Assembly (NCBI GenBank): GCA_022452285.1
Contig: JAKUNG010000012.1
Location: forward strand, 62,001-126,000
Origin: Terriglobia bacterium
GTDB taxonomy: Bacteria > Acidobacteriota > Terriglobia > Versatilivoradales > Versatilivoraceae
Direction of reading: 5' to 3'
Length of the DNA stretch: 64,000 bases
Of this stretch, positions 8,491 to 17,702 are shown piece after piece (position 1 is the first letter of the stretch; each line of letters starts with the position of its first letter). A program made the position numbers and the translations under genes. The notes beneath the pieces were generated by a model that was not told the origin of the DNA, searched no databases, and saw nothing but the letters and a program-made list of their open reading frames with translations.

Positions 8491-9591
8491 ATGAAAATTC
8501 TTCATTTAGATTCTGGAATGACTTGGCGTGGAGGTCAACAACAACTCTACTTTTTGAGTGAGGGGTTAAAAAATAAAGGCATCAAGCAACATTTAGTCAT
8601 TAAAAAAGAAAGTACGTTGGCTTCTCGTGTAGAACATTTGGATTTGCCTGTTACTGAATTAAGTTTGTCATCTGAATTTGACCTGAAGTCTATGTGTAAG
8701 TTGGGAATTGTGATTCGTAGATTTCAACCTGATGTTGTTCACACTCATGATTCAAGAACATTGGGTCTTGCTGCACTCCTTAAGTTGGTTGGTTTTAGGT
8801 TCAGAATAGTCGCTTCTCGGAGAGTAGCTTATAGTATTAGACATAATCCATTATGGAAGTTTAAGTATTCAATTGCAGCTGACCTAATTGTCGCTGTTTC
8901 TAATTATGTCCGCAATGGGCTTATTAGTGACGGTGTGAGTCCTAAACAGATTGAGGTTGTTTACGATGGTGTTAACATCCTTTCCAAAAAGTATCTGTGT
9001 AATCGCTCAATAATTCGAGACAATATAGGAATAAAGGGAAGTGATTTCGTTATTGGTTGTGTTGGTGCGTTTACTGCAGAGAAAGGACAGGAATTATTAA
9101 TACGCGCTTTTGGTGATCTTACTCATAAAAATGGCTCTCAGTTTAGACTAGTTTTGGTAGGTGATGGTCCTTTACTGAAGCATTGTAAGAAGCTTATTAA
9201 GAAACTTAACATAGAGGACAGTGTTACTTTGACTGGCTTTCTAGTTGATTTGGATGAAATCTTTCCTGCATTTGACTTATTAGTTCAACCTTCTTTATCT
9301 GAAGGGCTCGGTTCAGTTTTATTGAGTGGTATGGCGTATCAAATTCCAATTTGTGCAAGTCAGACTGGAGGTATTCCTGAAATCGTAATTGATGGGGAAA
9401 CAGGGGTTCTTTTTTCACCAGAGCTGCCGCAGAATTTAACTGAAGCTATAATAAATATATCAAAGTCACCTCGAATCGCTCGACATCAAGCAGAACAAGC
9501 TTATTCAAGACTTTTGGAAACTTTCTCGGTCGAAGTCATGGTACTCAAAACCCTCAAAGTTTATTCTAGTGTTCTTAAAAATAGAATTTAA
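8491..9591 (+). CDS. family 4 glycosyltransferase
   Basis: This is a GT-B fold glycosyltransferase of family 4, likely adding sugars to a lipid-linked surface glycan in the cytosol. The N-terminal domain opens with HLDSGMTWRGGQQQ, typical of the WaaG/PimB group. The C-terminal nucleotide-sugar domain contains VIGCVGAFTAEKGQELLIRAF, LVLVGDGPL and QPSLSEGLG. The retaining-enzyme E-x7-E motif is altered: the first Glu is present (SEGLG), but the second position is Ser (LLSGMA) instead of the usual Glu or Asp. Length is 366 residues. The gene follows a possible terminator and runs into the prepilin peptidase gene. Confidence 0.87.
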   Translation: MKILHLDSGMTWRGGQQQLYFLSEGLKNKGIKQHLVIKKESTLASRVEHLDLPVTELSLSSEFDLKSMCKLGIVIRRFQPDVVHTHDSRTLGLAALLKLVGFRFRIVASRRVAYSIRHNPLWKFKYSIAADLIVAVSNYVRNGLISDGVSPKQIEVVYDGVNILSKKYLCNRSIIRDNIGIKGSDFVIGCVGAFTAEKGQELLIRAFGDLTHKNGSQFRLVLVGDGPLLKHCKKLIKKLNIEDSVTLTGFLVDLDEIFPAFDLLVQPSLSEGLGSVLLSGMAYQIPICASQTGGIPEIVIDGETGVLFSPELPQNLTEAIINISKSPRIARHQAEQAYSRLLETFSVEVMVLKTLKVYSSVLKNRI

Positions 9592-9601
9592 TGAAGTTAA
9601 T

Positions 9602-10453
9602 ATGGATTTAATTCAGTTATTGTTTGTCATTATTGGTCTCCTGTTAGGAAGCTTTTTGAATGTATGCATTTCAAGAATTCCTCTTTGTAAATCCGTTATT
9701 TTCCCTAGATCTGTTTGTCCTAGTTGTAGCCAACAGATTAAATTTTACGACAATATCCCTGTTATAAGTTTTGTATTTTTGGGTGGAAGATGTCGTTTGT
9801 GTAAAGCAAGGATATCCTGGCAATATCCAGTCGTAGAAATTTTAACAGGTACAATATTCTGGATAACTTACCTTACCTATGGTGCTCAAGTAAGGTCATT
9901 CATCCTCCTTATGTTTTTTTCTTCTCTAATAGTGTTGATCTTTATTGATTTGAATGAACGTATTCTACCAAACATAATTACTCTTCCGGGTATTTTACTA
10001 GGCACTGCATGTAGCTTTTGGATTTCAATAGATGATCCCACTGGATTGTTTGTTCTCAAAAATCTTGGGATTTCAGAGCAACTTGAATGGAGAGTTTCTT
10101 TCACTAACTCGCTTCTAGGCATTTTTTTGTGTGGGGGCTTTTTTTGGATTGTTGCTGGTATCTATCTTTATTTAAAGAAAAGTGAGGGGATGGGGGGGGG
10201 TGACATTAAATTGATTGGGATGATAGGTGGTTTTTTGGGTGTAAAATTAGGGTTCCTAACAATTATGATAGGATCTATTTTAGGTACGTTAATTGGCCTG
10301 TCTTTCATCAAGATAATGAATAAAGACATAAAATATGAACTTCCCTTTGGATCCTTTCTTGGAGGCGCTGCTATTGTTAGTGCACTTTGGGGACAACAAA
10401 TTATATCGTGGTATTCCAATGTAGTTAACTCAATCAGAATTCAAGGATTTTGA
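9602..10453 (+). CDS. pilD: prepilin leader peptidase / N-methyltransferase (A24)
   Basis: This inner-membrane aspartic protease cleaves type IV prepilin or type II secretion pseudopilin leaders and usually methylates the new N terminus. The N-terminal LLGSFLNVCISRIP motif and the two cysteine pairs (CPSC and CRLC, about 25 residues apart) mark the methylase/zinc domain. The catalytic aspartates are in FIDLNERILPN and in GMGGGDIKLIG. About eight membrane segments are present. I chose the ATG at 9602 over in-frame codons inside the preceding gene. The second active-site motif is encoded across a run of nine G bases, a possible slippage site. No pilin genes are nearby. Confidence 0.92.
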   Translation: MDLIQLLFVIIGLLLGSFLNVCISRIPLCKSVIFPRSVCPSCSQQIKFYDNIPVISFVFLGGRCRLCKARISWQYPVVEILTGTIFWITYLTYGAQVRSFILLMFFSSLIVLIFIDLNERILPNIITLPGILLGTACSFWISIDDPTGLFVLKNLGISEQLEWRVSFTNSLLGIFLCGGFFWIVAGIYLYLKKSEGMGGGDIKLIGMIGGFLGVKLGFLTIMIGSILGTLIGLSFIKIMNKDIKYELPFGSFLGGAAIVSALWGQQIISWYSNVVNSIRIQGF

Positions 10454-10553
10454 CTGGAATATAGTTCGGATTTTGATTGTGTAGTGTACTTATATAAGGC
10501 CTTCTAGGTGAGAATTACCAAAAAGTGCCTGTAGGATCTTAAAAGAAATAGTG

Positions 10554-10569
10554 GCTATTGAGAAATAGC
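10554..10569 (-). terminator. small hairpin after menG
   Basis: GCTATT and AATAGC form a 6-bp stem with a four-base loop. On the minus strand it lies just after the menG stop and is followed by CACTATTTCTTTT. It is a weak candidate terminator between convergent genes. Confidence 0.35.
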
Positions 10570-10574
10570 TCTGT

Positions 10575-11285
10575 TTAAGATTTGATACCAGAATGAATTG
10601 CGGCTATCCCTCCACTAAGATTCATATAGTTCACTTGGGAGAATCCAGAATCTGACAATAATTTGCATAACTTAATTTGATCAGGAAACTGAGTTACTGA
10701 GTTAGGTAAATAATTATAAGCATTCTGGTGTCCAGATATTTGCTTTCCTATTGCAGGCAGAACATTCAAAAAATAAAACTGAAAGATTTTATTAAAAATA
10801 AAGTTGTTTGGTTTTGAAAATTCCAGGATTACAATCCGTCCTTTGGGTTTTAGAACCCGAAACATCTCCAATAGGCCTTCAGAATAATTCTCCAAATTTC
10901 TTAGTCCAAAAGCTATTCCCAAGGCATCGAAGGATTCTGTTTGAAAAGGCAATTTAAGTGCGTCTGTTTCAATTATTTGGACGCGCTTTTTTAGCTGATA
11001 TTTTTTTGTTTTTTGAGAATTTAGCACTAACATTGAATGGCTAAAATCTGTGCTAATGACATTTGCTGTGCCCTGTTTGATAATCTCAACGGTCAGGTCA
11101 CCTGTTCCGCAGCACAGATCTAAGCACTGAGCTTTCTTGTTATCAATTTTGTCGGAAAGTACTGAGACAGCTTGGCGACGCCAGCTGCGGTCAAAATTTA
11201 GAGAGAGTAAATGGTTAAGAAAATCGTACCAGGGGGCAATTGAAGAGAACATTTGTCTAATTTGATTAGCTTTTGGACTTAACAT
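10575..11285 (-). CDS. menG: demethylmenaquinone methyltransferase (UbiE/MenG family)
   Basis: This SAM-dependent C-methyltransferase carries out the last step of menaquinone synthesis (or ubiquinone in other lineages). The family signature is complete: MFSSIAPWYDFLNHLLS near the N terminus, the SAM-binding DLCCGTGDLT, then DALGIAFGLRNLENY and FRVLKPKGRIVILEFSKP. Length is 236 residues. The gene starts five bases after aroB, so the two form an operon. Which quinone is made cannot be read from this gene alone; menaquinone is inferred from the likely phylum. Confidence 0.94.
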   Translation of the reverse strand: MLSPKANQIRQMFSSIAPWYDFLNHLLSLNFDRSWRRQAVSVLSDKIDNKKAQCLDLCCGTGDLTVEIIKQGTANVISTDFSHSMLVLNSQKTKKYQLKKRVQIIETDALKLPFQTESFDALGIAFGLRNLENYSEGLLEMFRVLKPKGRIVILEFSKPNNFIFNKIFQFYFLNVLPAIGKQISGHQNAYNYLPNSVTQFPDQIKLCKLLSDSGFSQVNYMNLSGGIAAIHSGIKS

Positions 11286-11290
11286 AAGCT

Positions 11291-12385
11291 TTAGAAAATT
11301 CCCCTTAAGTAATTGCGAACAATAGTTTTAATAACTCCCAGGGGGATATCTTCAACAATTTCAACTTTGCCAATCTTACGAGGCAGGATGAATTTTAAGC
11401 GGTTATCAATAAATTTTTTATCCGAGAGCATATGTCTACATATTGATTGCCAACGAAGATTGCTTAGCCGAGGTAGGGGCGCCATGTGACTGATATCGTT
11501 TTGGATTTTTTCTGCTTCACCAGCCGAGATTTTCTCCAACTGTTTTGCAATTTGGGTGGCTAAAATCATGCCATGGCCAATTGCCTGGCCATGAGTGAAT
11601 TTGCGATAAGCGCTAGCTGACTCAATTGCATGGCCAAGTGTATGTCCAAAATTAAGTGCCATACGAGCATGACTTTCCCGTTCATCTTTAGTGACAATAA
11701 AAGCTTTAATTTCAGCAGATCTACAAATAATCTTGTAAAGAGAAATGTTTTGATGGGATGAAAACTTAATCGCCTGTTTAATCACAAGTTCATAGAGTTT
11801 TGGATCTGAAATGATTCCGTACTTAAGAGCCTCATAAAAGCCTGACTCAAGTTCTTTCTTAGGCAACGTATTTAACAAGTTAGGATCAATGAAAACAGCT
11901 TGTGGTTGGTAAAAAGCCCCAACTAGATTCTTGCCTGTACTAAGATTAACACCTGTTTTGCCACCAATGGAACTGTCAATTTGAGCTAAAAGAGTTGTTG
12001 GTATCTGAATATAGGGTATTCCACGTAAATAAGAGGCAGCAACAAATCCTGTTATATCGCCTATTACGCCACCCCCTAACGCTACCAAGAGGGAATTTCT
12101 AGATGTTCTTAGACGGGCAAGTTTTTGGTAGAGAAGTTGTAGAGTTGATAGATTTTTGTGATGTTCTTTGTCCCTTATCGCTATGGTTTCATGACTGATC
12201 CCAACTTGGTGCAATGAAGAAGTTAGCTTTTCTCCATGAAGTCTAAGAATTTTATGACTCGATATTACTATTATTTTAGAAGAGTGTTGAAACTTGTTAA
12301 TCAAACTACCAATTCTCTCAATTAGACCAGTTTGAATGTGAATCTGATATTCAGTTTCTTTTAGTTTTACGAGAATAGTTTTCAT
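11291..12385 (-). CDS. aroB: 3-dehydroquinate synthase
   Basis: This NAD- and metal-dependent enzyme cyclises DAHP to 3-dehydroquinate in the shikimate pathway. The glycine-rich LLVALGGGVIGDITGFVAAS and the following IPTTLLAQIDSSIGGKTGVN are the standard signature; the zinc ligand motif NFGHTLGHAIE is present. At 364 residues it is of normal size. It precedes menG by five bases. Chorismate from this pathway also feeds menaquinone, which may explain the pairing. The upstream 289-base gap to divergent pcm holds the promoters. Confidence 0.96.
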   Translation of the reverse strand: MKTILVKLKETEYQIHIQTGLIERIGSLINKFQHSSKIIVISSHKILRLHGEKLTSSLHQVGISHETIAIRDKEHHKNLSTLQLLYQKLARLRTSRNSLLVALGGGVIGDITGFVAASYLRGIPYIQIPTTLLAQIDSSIGGKTGVNLSTGKNLVGAFYQPQAVFIDPNLLNTLPKKELESGFYEALKYGIISDPKLYELVIKQAIKFSSHQNISLYKIICRSAEIKAFIVTKDERESHARMALNFGHTLGHAIESASAYRKFTHGQAIGHGMILATQIAKQLEKISAGEAEKIQNDISHMAPLPRLSNLRWQSICRHMLSDKKFIDNRLKFILPRKIGKVEIVEDIPLGVIKTIVRNYLRGIF

Positions 12386-12674
12386 AAGTTATTTTTGTTG
12401 CAGGAACAAAACTTAATCGAGAATGCAAATTGAAATGAACTGACAATTATAATAAAAACAAACTGATCTTAATCAATGACAAACAAATTATATTTGATAA
12501 AAACTTCTTAACTGATCTTTGTATCAAAGAGTTGAATTATATTAAAAATAGTATCTACTTGCTTCACTAAATATCCTGTCATTTTTAAATTAGTTAAATG
12601 ACTAGAGCTTTTATTTTTACTACTAATTCACAGAATAGTAATATTGAGTTGATAAAATACAGCCTTCAAATCAA

Positions 12675-13391
12675 ATGGTCAATTTTAGCAACATAAAGAT
12701 GATTTTTAACTGGATTATGACTTTTCTGAATGGACAAAAAAAAGAACTTGATCATTGGGATCAAAAATCCAGGTCTCAACAAATGATTCAAAAACAACTG
12801 ATCGGACGGGGCATTCTTAATGCACAGGTTATTAGAGCTATGGAACATGTACCTCGTCATCTTTTTGTGCCAGTCGTATCTTATGAGGAGGCTTATGAAG
12901 ACAGACCTTTACCAATAGGATTCAATCAAACGATTTCACAACCATACATTGTAGCTCTGATGGCAGAATTAGCCCAACTTAAAGCAACATCGAAGGTTTT
13001 AGAAATAGGCACAGGATCAGGTTATCTGGCGGCTGTTTTGTCTTTGATAGCAAAAAAAGTGTTTACAATGGAATATAATGAAATCCTGGCTAATACTGCT
13101 CGAAAGCGTTTGAAAGATCTTAAATTTGATAACATAGAAGTTGGTATTGGACAGGGTTATTTAGGGTGGAAAGAGTATCAACCCTTCGATTCCATTTTAG
13201 TTTCAGCAGCGATTGATCATCCTCCTCAAGCTATAGTGAAACAATTAAAATCAAATGGGACATTAGTGATTCCACTTGAGAGGTCCAATGATTTTCAGGA
13301 ACTAGTAGTTATCAAGAAAAACAGGGATGGGATTCTTAGTCAGAGAAGCATCTTGCCTGTCCGTTTTGTGCCCTTTGTAAGGTCAGAATAA
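12675..13391 (+). CDS. pcm: protein-L-isoaspartate O-methyltransferase
   Basis: This repair methyltransferase uses SAM to methylate L-isoaspartyl residues in damaged proteins. The core begins at MIQKQLIGRGILNAQVIRAM and continues with VPRHLFVP, DRPLPIGFNQTISQPYIVA and the SAM-binding VLEIGTGSGYLAAVL. The C-terminal LPVRFVPF is typical. About 35 residues precede the core, with further in-frame ATGs at 12699 and 12717, so the true start is uncertain and no Shine-Dalgarno sequence decides it. The next stretch downstream is the isocitrate dehydrogenase remnant. Confidence 0.92.
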   Translation: MVNFSNIKMIFNWIMTFLNGQKKELDHWDQKSRSQQMIQKQLIGRGILNAQVIRAMEHVPRHLFVPVVSYEEAYEDRPLPIGFNQTISQPYIVALMAELAQLKATSKVLEIGTGSGYLAAVLSLIAKKVFTMEYNEILANTARKRLKDLKFDNIEVGIGQGYLGWKEYQPFDSILVSAAIDHPPQAIVKQLKSNGTLVIPLERSNDFQELVVIKKNRDGILSQRSILPVRFVPFVRSE

Positions 13392-13449
13392 TTAGGCTAC
13401 AGCAGAGACTTGAGGTTGAATAAAAGGTGTTAATCAGAAAATGTCTTAA

Positions 13450-13815
13450 GATATCTGGATTGATGTTTTATTGCTGGAAAACCTCTATGGAGACATTGTT
13501 AGCGATATAGGAGCTGGATTAGTTGGGGGTTTGGGATTAGTACCAGGAGTAAATCTAGGTGACTCCTGTTCAGTATTCGAATCAATACACGGCAGTGCTC
13601 CTTTGATTGCTGGGAAAAATGAAGCTAATCCGACAGCGATTATTCTTTCGTCTGTGCTAATGCTTCATTCATTAAATGAGCATGAAACGGCCTCTAAAAT
13701 TGCTGAAGCAGTCGAAAAAGTATATAAGAGTCAGAAGGTGTTAACTAAAGACGTCGGTGGCAAGGCAACCACGTTGGAGTTCACCGATGCTATTTTGGAA
13801 CATTTAGTTACTTGA
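13450..13815 (+). pseudogene. C-terminal remnant of NAD-type isocitrate/isopropylmalate dehydrogenase
   Basis: The frame from 13450 encodes only the last third of a beta-decarboxylating dehydrogenase. It opens with IDVLLLENLYGDIVSD, then GAGLVGGLGLVPGVNLGD, ESIHGSAPLIAGKNEANPTA and the C-terminal GGKATTLEFTDAILEHL. The HGSAP-LIAGKN pattern matches the NAD-dependent isocitrate dehydrogenase subgroup rather than LeuB or the E. coli-type Icd. A TAA stop lies directly before it at 13447-13449, and nothing upstream (pcm ends at 13391) encodes the missing 200 or more residues. A TTG at 13471 could start translation, but a fragment without the substrate-binding half cannot be an enzyme. The frame is open to its natural stop, so the deletion may be fairly recent. 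A complete icd lies 4 kb away. Confidence 0.85.
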
Positions 13816-13897
13816 AATGTGGATAATCTTATTTAAATAGAGGTTATTATTCAATGACTTTGCATTGAATTCTGGAGACAACAATTAAGGAGACTTG

Positions 13898-14545
13898 ATG
13901 GCTAGAAATATAGTTACCAAAGAAATCCTAGATGTAGGTTTGATCCCTGTGATTAGGGCGAGTTCAAGTGCAGAAGCTATTGCAATAGCTAAAGCAATTG
14001 AAGCAGGAGGAGTATCAATTGTGGAAGTAACCATGACAGTTCCACGAGCACTTCATGTGATTGAAAAAATCACTGATTATTTTGGTGATAAAGTCTTGGT
14101 TGGAGCTGGAACGGTTTTAGATAGTGAAACTACTAGATCTGCTATGCTTTCAGGAGCTGAATTTATTGTGAGTCCTGTTTTGAAAAGATCAGTGATTGAA
14201 ATATGTAAGCGATATAGCAAGACGGTCATACCAGGTGCCATGACCCCTACCGAGGTTTTGACTGCTTGGGAAGCAGGTGCAGATTTAGTTAAAATCTTCC
14301 CCTGCGATAGTCTTGGTGGAGCAAAGTACCTCAAGGCACTTAAGGGTCCTTTGCCACAGGTGCTTTTAATCCCTACTGGTGGAGTGAAATTAGAGTTGGT
14401 TGGCAATTTTATCTCTGCGGGAGCGTCTGCTTTAGGAGTGGGTTCAGAACTCGTTAATAAAGAAGCAGTGGCTTCTCAAAACTTTGAACATATCTCTTCT
14501 ACTGCGAGAAAATTTCTGCAAGCGATTCATTCAGCTCGTCAGTAA
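13898..14545 (+). CDS. eda: KHG/KDPG aldolase
   Basis: This class I aldolase cleaves 2-keto-3-deoxy-6-phosphogluconate (Entner-Doudoroff) or the 4-hydroxy analogue to pyruvate plus an aldehyde. The start is the ATG at 13898, five bases after AAGGAG. Conserved active-site residues are E43 in VEVTMT, the GAGTVLD loop, and the Schiff-base K132 in DLVKIFPCD, followed by the phosphate-binding IPTGGV and ALGVGS. Length is 215 residues. No edd (6-phosphogluconate dehydratase) is nearby, so the role may lie in hexuronate or related sugar-acid breakdown. A strong hairpin shared with the convergent LRR gene follows. Confidence 0.93.
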   Translation: MARNIVTKEILDVGLIPVIRASSSAEAIAIAKAIEAGGVSIVEVTMTVPRALHVIEKITDYFGDKVLVGAGTVLDSETTRSAMLSGAEFIVSPVLKRSVIEICKRYSKTVIPGAMTPTEVLTAWEAGADLVKIFPCDSLGGAKYLKALKGPLPQVLLIPTGGVKLELVGNFISAGASALGVGSELVNKEAVASQNFEHISSTARKFLQAIHSARQ

Positions 14546-14561
14546 CCTAAAAGGTTTAACA

Positions 14562-14596
14562 GGATAGAGTTTAAATTACTCATTTAAACTCTATCC
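14562..14596. terminator. perfect 15-bp inverted repeat between convergent genes, likely bidirectional terminator
   Basis: GGATAGAGTTTAAAT (14562-14576) and ATTTAAACTCTATCC (14582-14596) are perfect reverse complements around a 5-base loop. The element begins 17 bases after the eda stop and includes the last codons and stop (14580-14582) of the convergent LRR gene. No long T-run is present on either side, so termination may rely on stem stability or the repeat may mainly block read-through. Confidence 0.6.
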
Positions 14597-15422
14597 TTAC
14601 CCCAAAGCTTTTTAGTTGAGTTATTTGTTCATTGGCTGCTTGAGGTCTCAGTGGGTTTCCACTGAGATAGAGTCTTAAATAAGGAGAAAAAGCTTTTTCT
14701 CCTGTAAAGTCTTTCTTGCAAATGGCTATAAGTGGTTCAAGGTTACTAATTTGATTGTTATTGAGTATCAGGTATCTAATTTCAGTCAAAGATGAAAATG
14801 GACCTAGTTCTGAAATATTGTTGTCACTAAGGTCCAAGGCTGAAAGCCATTTTAAATGTTTTAAAGGAATGATATTAGAAACTGTATTCTTCTGCAGATA
14901 TAAAGACCACAATTTTAAAAGGTTTGATAGAGGATCAATTGCAGTAATTTTATTGTTAGCGAGATAAAGAGAGTTTAAAGAAGTTAATTTTTGAAGTGGT
15001 CCCAAATCGCTGATTTGGTTATTGTCAAGTTTTAAGTATTGAAGTTTACTAAGACCTGCTAGAGGCTCTAGATTACTGATTTGGTTATTAGATAGGTCAA
15101 CGGTTTGGAGAAGTTTTAAGTCTTTTAGGGGACTGAGATCACTGATTTTGTTATTTCCTAAATCAAGTGCAGCTAAATTAACACATTTTTCTAAGCCTTT
15201 TAAATCTTGAAGTCCGACATTACGGAGTTTTAGGGTTGAGATTCTTTCAAGATCTTTTTGGGTTAAATCCTTGGAGGTAAAAGCCTGTTTTTTTACAGCA
15301 GCTTCTAATGCTTCATCAAGAAAAATTGAATTGACGTGGTTTTCAGCTGACAAGAATAGATTTCCGGATGAAAAAATAAAAGTAATAATTAAAAAACTAT
15401 AAAAAGAATTAAGCCTTTTCAT
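14580..15422 (-). CDS. secreted leucine-rich-repeat protein (internalin-type LRR)
   Basis: This is a predicted exported protein built almost entirely of about eight 22-residue leucine-rich repeats of the form LxxLxxLxLxxNxISDLxPL, for example LQTVDLSNNQISNLEPLAGL. The start is the ATG at 15422, supported by GGAGG six bases upstream; a TTG four codons earlier is unlikely. A signal peptide covers about residues 1-26. Such domains mediate protein-protein contacts; no partner or enzymatic domain is present. A capping region rather than an anchor ends the protein. Its last codons lie within the 15-bp inverted repeat that separates it from eda. Confidence 0.85.
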   Translation of the reverse strand: MKRLNSFYSFLIITFIFSSGNLFLSAENHVNSIFLDEALEAAVKKQAFTSKDLTQKDLERISTLKLRNVGLQDLKGLEKCVNLAALDLGNNKISDLSPLKDLKLLQTVDLSNNQISNLEPLAGLSKLQYLKLDNNQISDLGPLQKLTSLNSLYLANNKITAIDPLSNLLKLWSLYLQKNTVSNIIPLKHLKWLSALDLSDNNISELGPFSSLTEIRYLILNNNQISNLEPLIAICKKDFTGEKAFSPYLRLYLSGNPLRPQAANEQITQLKSFGVRIEFK

Positions 15423-15573
15423 AAAAGCCTCCAAGAAATTGGTACTTTATTCTATATTACGGATTAGTTGTTTCATTAATTTGAGAATTTTATTCCTAAT
15501 GCTATCTTCCTGCAAGTCTTCTCCTGATTCTTTATTCGTGACGAATCTGAATTAATTTCTTCTGAAATTAGTT

Positions 15574-17370
15574 TTAGTCTGCCTTTAAAATAGCCAAAAA
15601 TGCTTCTTGAGGAATGTCTACTTTACCAATCCGCTTCATTCGTTTCTTTCCTTCTTTTTGTCGCTCTAATAATTTTCGTTTACGTGTAATATCCCCACCA
15701 TAACATTTAGCAATGACATTCTTTTTTAATGCCCTAACAGTTTCTCTAGCTATAACCTTATTCCCAATAGCTGCTTGAATTGGAACTTCAAACATCTGTT
15801 GAGGAATAAGAGACTTCATTTTTTCTGCTAGAGATCGACCACGTAATATGGCTTTATCACGATGAACAATGACTGAAAGAGCATCAACTATTTCTCCTCC
15901 CACTAATAGGTCAAGTTTAACTAATGGAGAAGTCCAATAATCTGAGAAATGATAGTCCCACGAAGCATAGCCTTTTGAGGATGATTTAAGTCGATCATGA
16001 AAATCAAGCACAATTTCATTGAGGGGCAAGTCATAGGTAATTGAAACTCTAGTTGGAGTCAGGTATTTAAATTCTTTTTGTACGCCTCTTTTTTCTTCAA
16101 GCAGTTTAAGAACAGAACCTACATATTCGTGGTTTGTAATAATTGTCGAAGTTATAATGGGTTCTTCAATTGATTGAATTTCAGTAGAGTGGGGCATTTT
16201 ATTAGGGTTGTCAATTTCTAAAACTTTGCCATCCGTTTGACAAATTCTATAGCGCACACCGGGTGCAGTTACAATCAATAAAAGATTAAATTCTCTTTCC
16301 AATCGTTCTTGAACAATTTCCATATGCAGTAACCCAAGGAAACCACAGCGAAAACCAAAACCGAGAGCTAGGGAACTCTCTGGTACATAAAAGAATGAAG
16401 AATCATTTAAACTTAGCTTTTCAAGGGCATCCCTGAGGGACTCATATTGTTTATTTTCAACAGGATAGAGTCCTGAAAAAACCATTGGTTTTACTTTTTT
16501 AAAACCGGGGAAGGGGAGTTTGGTAGGATTTGATTCAGTAGTAATAGTATCTCCTATTTGAGTGTCGGAGACCTTTTTTATATTTGCTATTACAAAGCCT
16601 ACTTCACCGACTGACAATTGTTGAACCTCTTGCATTTTAGGAGACTGTATCCCAATTCCTTCTACCTCATAGGTTTGACCGTTTGATACTAATTTAATCT
16701 TCATTCCAGACTTGAGAACTCCATCAATAACCCTAACTAATACAATGACTCCACGATATAGATCAAACCAGGAGTCAAAAATTAATGCTTTAAGAGGGTT
16801 GTTATAACTTCCATCAGGCGGAGGAATTTTTTGAATGACCGCTTCTAGTACTTCTTGGATTCCAGTTCCATGTTTAGCACTAACTAGCTGGGTGTCCTGG
16901 ATGTCAAGTCCAATAACTGTTTGGATTTGCTGCTTTACATGCTCTATCTGAGCGCTAGGAAGATCAATTTTATTGATAATTGGGATGATAGTTAGGTCAT
17001 TATCTAAAGCTAAGTATGTATTAGCTAGTGTTTGGGCTTCTACTCCTTGAGAAGCATCTATTATTAAGAGAACACCTTCACATGCTGCAAGACTTCGTGA
17101 AACTTCATAACTGAAGTCAACATGTCCTGGTGTATCTATCAGATTTAAAATATATTCTTGTCCATTAAGACTTTTATAATTTAAACGAACAGCATGGGCC
17201 TTTATTGTGATTCCACGTTCCCTTTCTAACTCCATATCATCTAAAACTTGCTCAGACATCTCTCTTTGTGAGAGCGTGCCTGTTAATTCAATTAAACGGT
17301 CTGCCAGAGTAGATTTGCCGTGATCAATGTGGGCAATAATAGAAAAATTTCTGATTTGTTTCTGATCCAT
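15574..17370 (-). CDS. lepA: elongation factor 4 (LepA), back-translocating ribosomal GTPase
   Basis: This translational GTPase binds the ribosome and influences translocation or assembly under stress. The GTPase motifs are [17 protein letters not shown] (P-loop), [28 protein letters not shown] and NKIDLPSA. The LepA-specific C terminus [20 protein letters not shown] is intact. Length is 598 residues, matching the family. It is alone between the LRR gene and divergent icd. A TTGACA hexamer on the minus strand at 17465-17460 could be its -35 box, but the -10 is poor. Confidence 0.97.
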   Translation of the reverse strand: MDQKQIRNFSIIAHIDHGKSTLADRLIELTGTLSQREMSEQVLDDMELERERGITIKAHAVRLNYKSLNGQEYILNLIDTPGHVDFSYEVSRSLAACEGVLLIIDASQGVEAQTLANTYLALDNDLTIIPIINKIDLPSAQIEHVKQQIQTVIGLDIQDTQLVSAKHGTGIQEVLEAVIQKIPPPDGSYNNPLKALIFDSWFDLYRGVIVLVRVIDGVLKSGMKIKLVSNGQTYEVEGIGIQSPKMQEVQQLSVGEVGFVIANIKKVSDTQIGDTITTESNPTKLPFPGFKKVKPMVFSGLYPVENKQYESLRDALEKLSLNDSSFFYVPESSLALGFGFRCGFLGLLHMEIVQERLEREFNLLLIVTAPGVRYRICQTDGKVLEIDNPNKMPHSTEIQSIEEPIITSTIITNHEYVGSVLKLLEEKRGVQKEFKYLTPTRVSITYDLPLNEIVLDFHDRLKSSSKGYASWDYHFSDYWTSPLVKLDLLVGGEIVDALSVIVHRDKAILRGRSLAEKMKSLIPQQMFEVPIQAAIGNKVIARETVRALKKNVIAKCYGGDITRKRKLLERQKEGKKRMKRIGKVDIPQEAFLAILKAD

Positions 17371-17702
17371 GATATGTTTTGTGTGGCTAAATGTGCGGGG
17401 AACTGTTTGTAAAAAACTGGATATTAGCTTTTACAAAACTAGCCTAGCCGATCAGTAGTTGTCAAACATAATAGATAAAAAGACGTTAAAATAGCTGCTA
17501 TTAATTTTATAACAGGAATATCAATTTAACAGAAGACACTATTATTTTGATTATAGGACTGCTTGACAGTTTTTAACGAAACATGTTAAAAAGCAGCGCT
17601 GTTTTTGTTTGGGAGTTTATTGGTAGTGAATAAAGCATTTGATTACACAGAATTTTCTTTTAAATGCTTGAATTCCAACGTTCAAAAAGAGAGGAATTCA
17701 CA
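17371..17702. other. divergent lepA/icd promoter region
   Basis: This is 332 bases without a gene. It holds a plus-strand TTGACA (17563-17568) and, 17 bases further, TTAAAA, a possible weak icd promoter, and a minus-strand TTGACA at 17465-17460 for lepA. No convincing structured RNA is seen. Confidence 0.4.

Noticed and set aside
13471-13815. Reading the isocitrate dehydrogenase fragment as a small functional gene starting at TTG 13471
   Set aside because: It lacks the N-terminal two thirds that carry most substrate and cofactor residues; the similarity continues upstream of the TTG to a stop codon, as expected of a truncated remnant.
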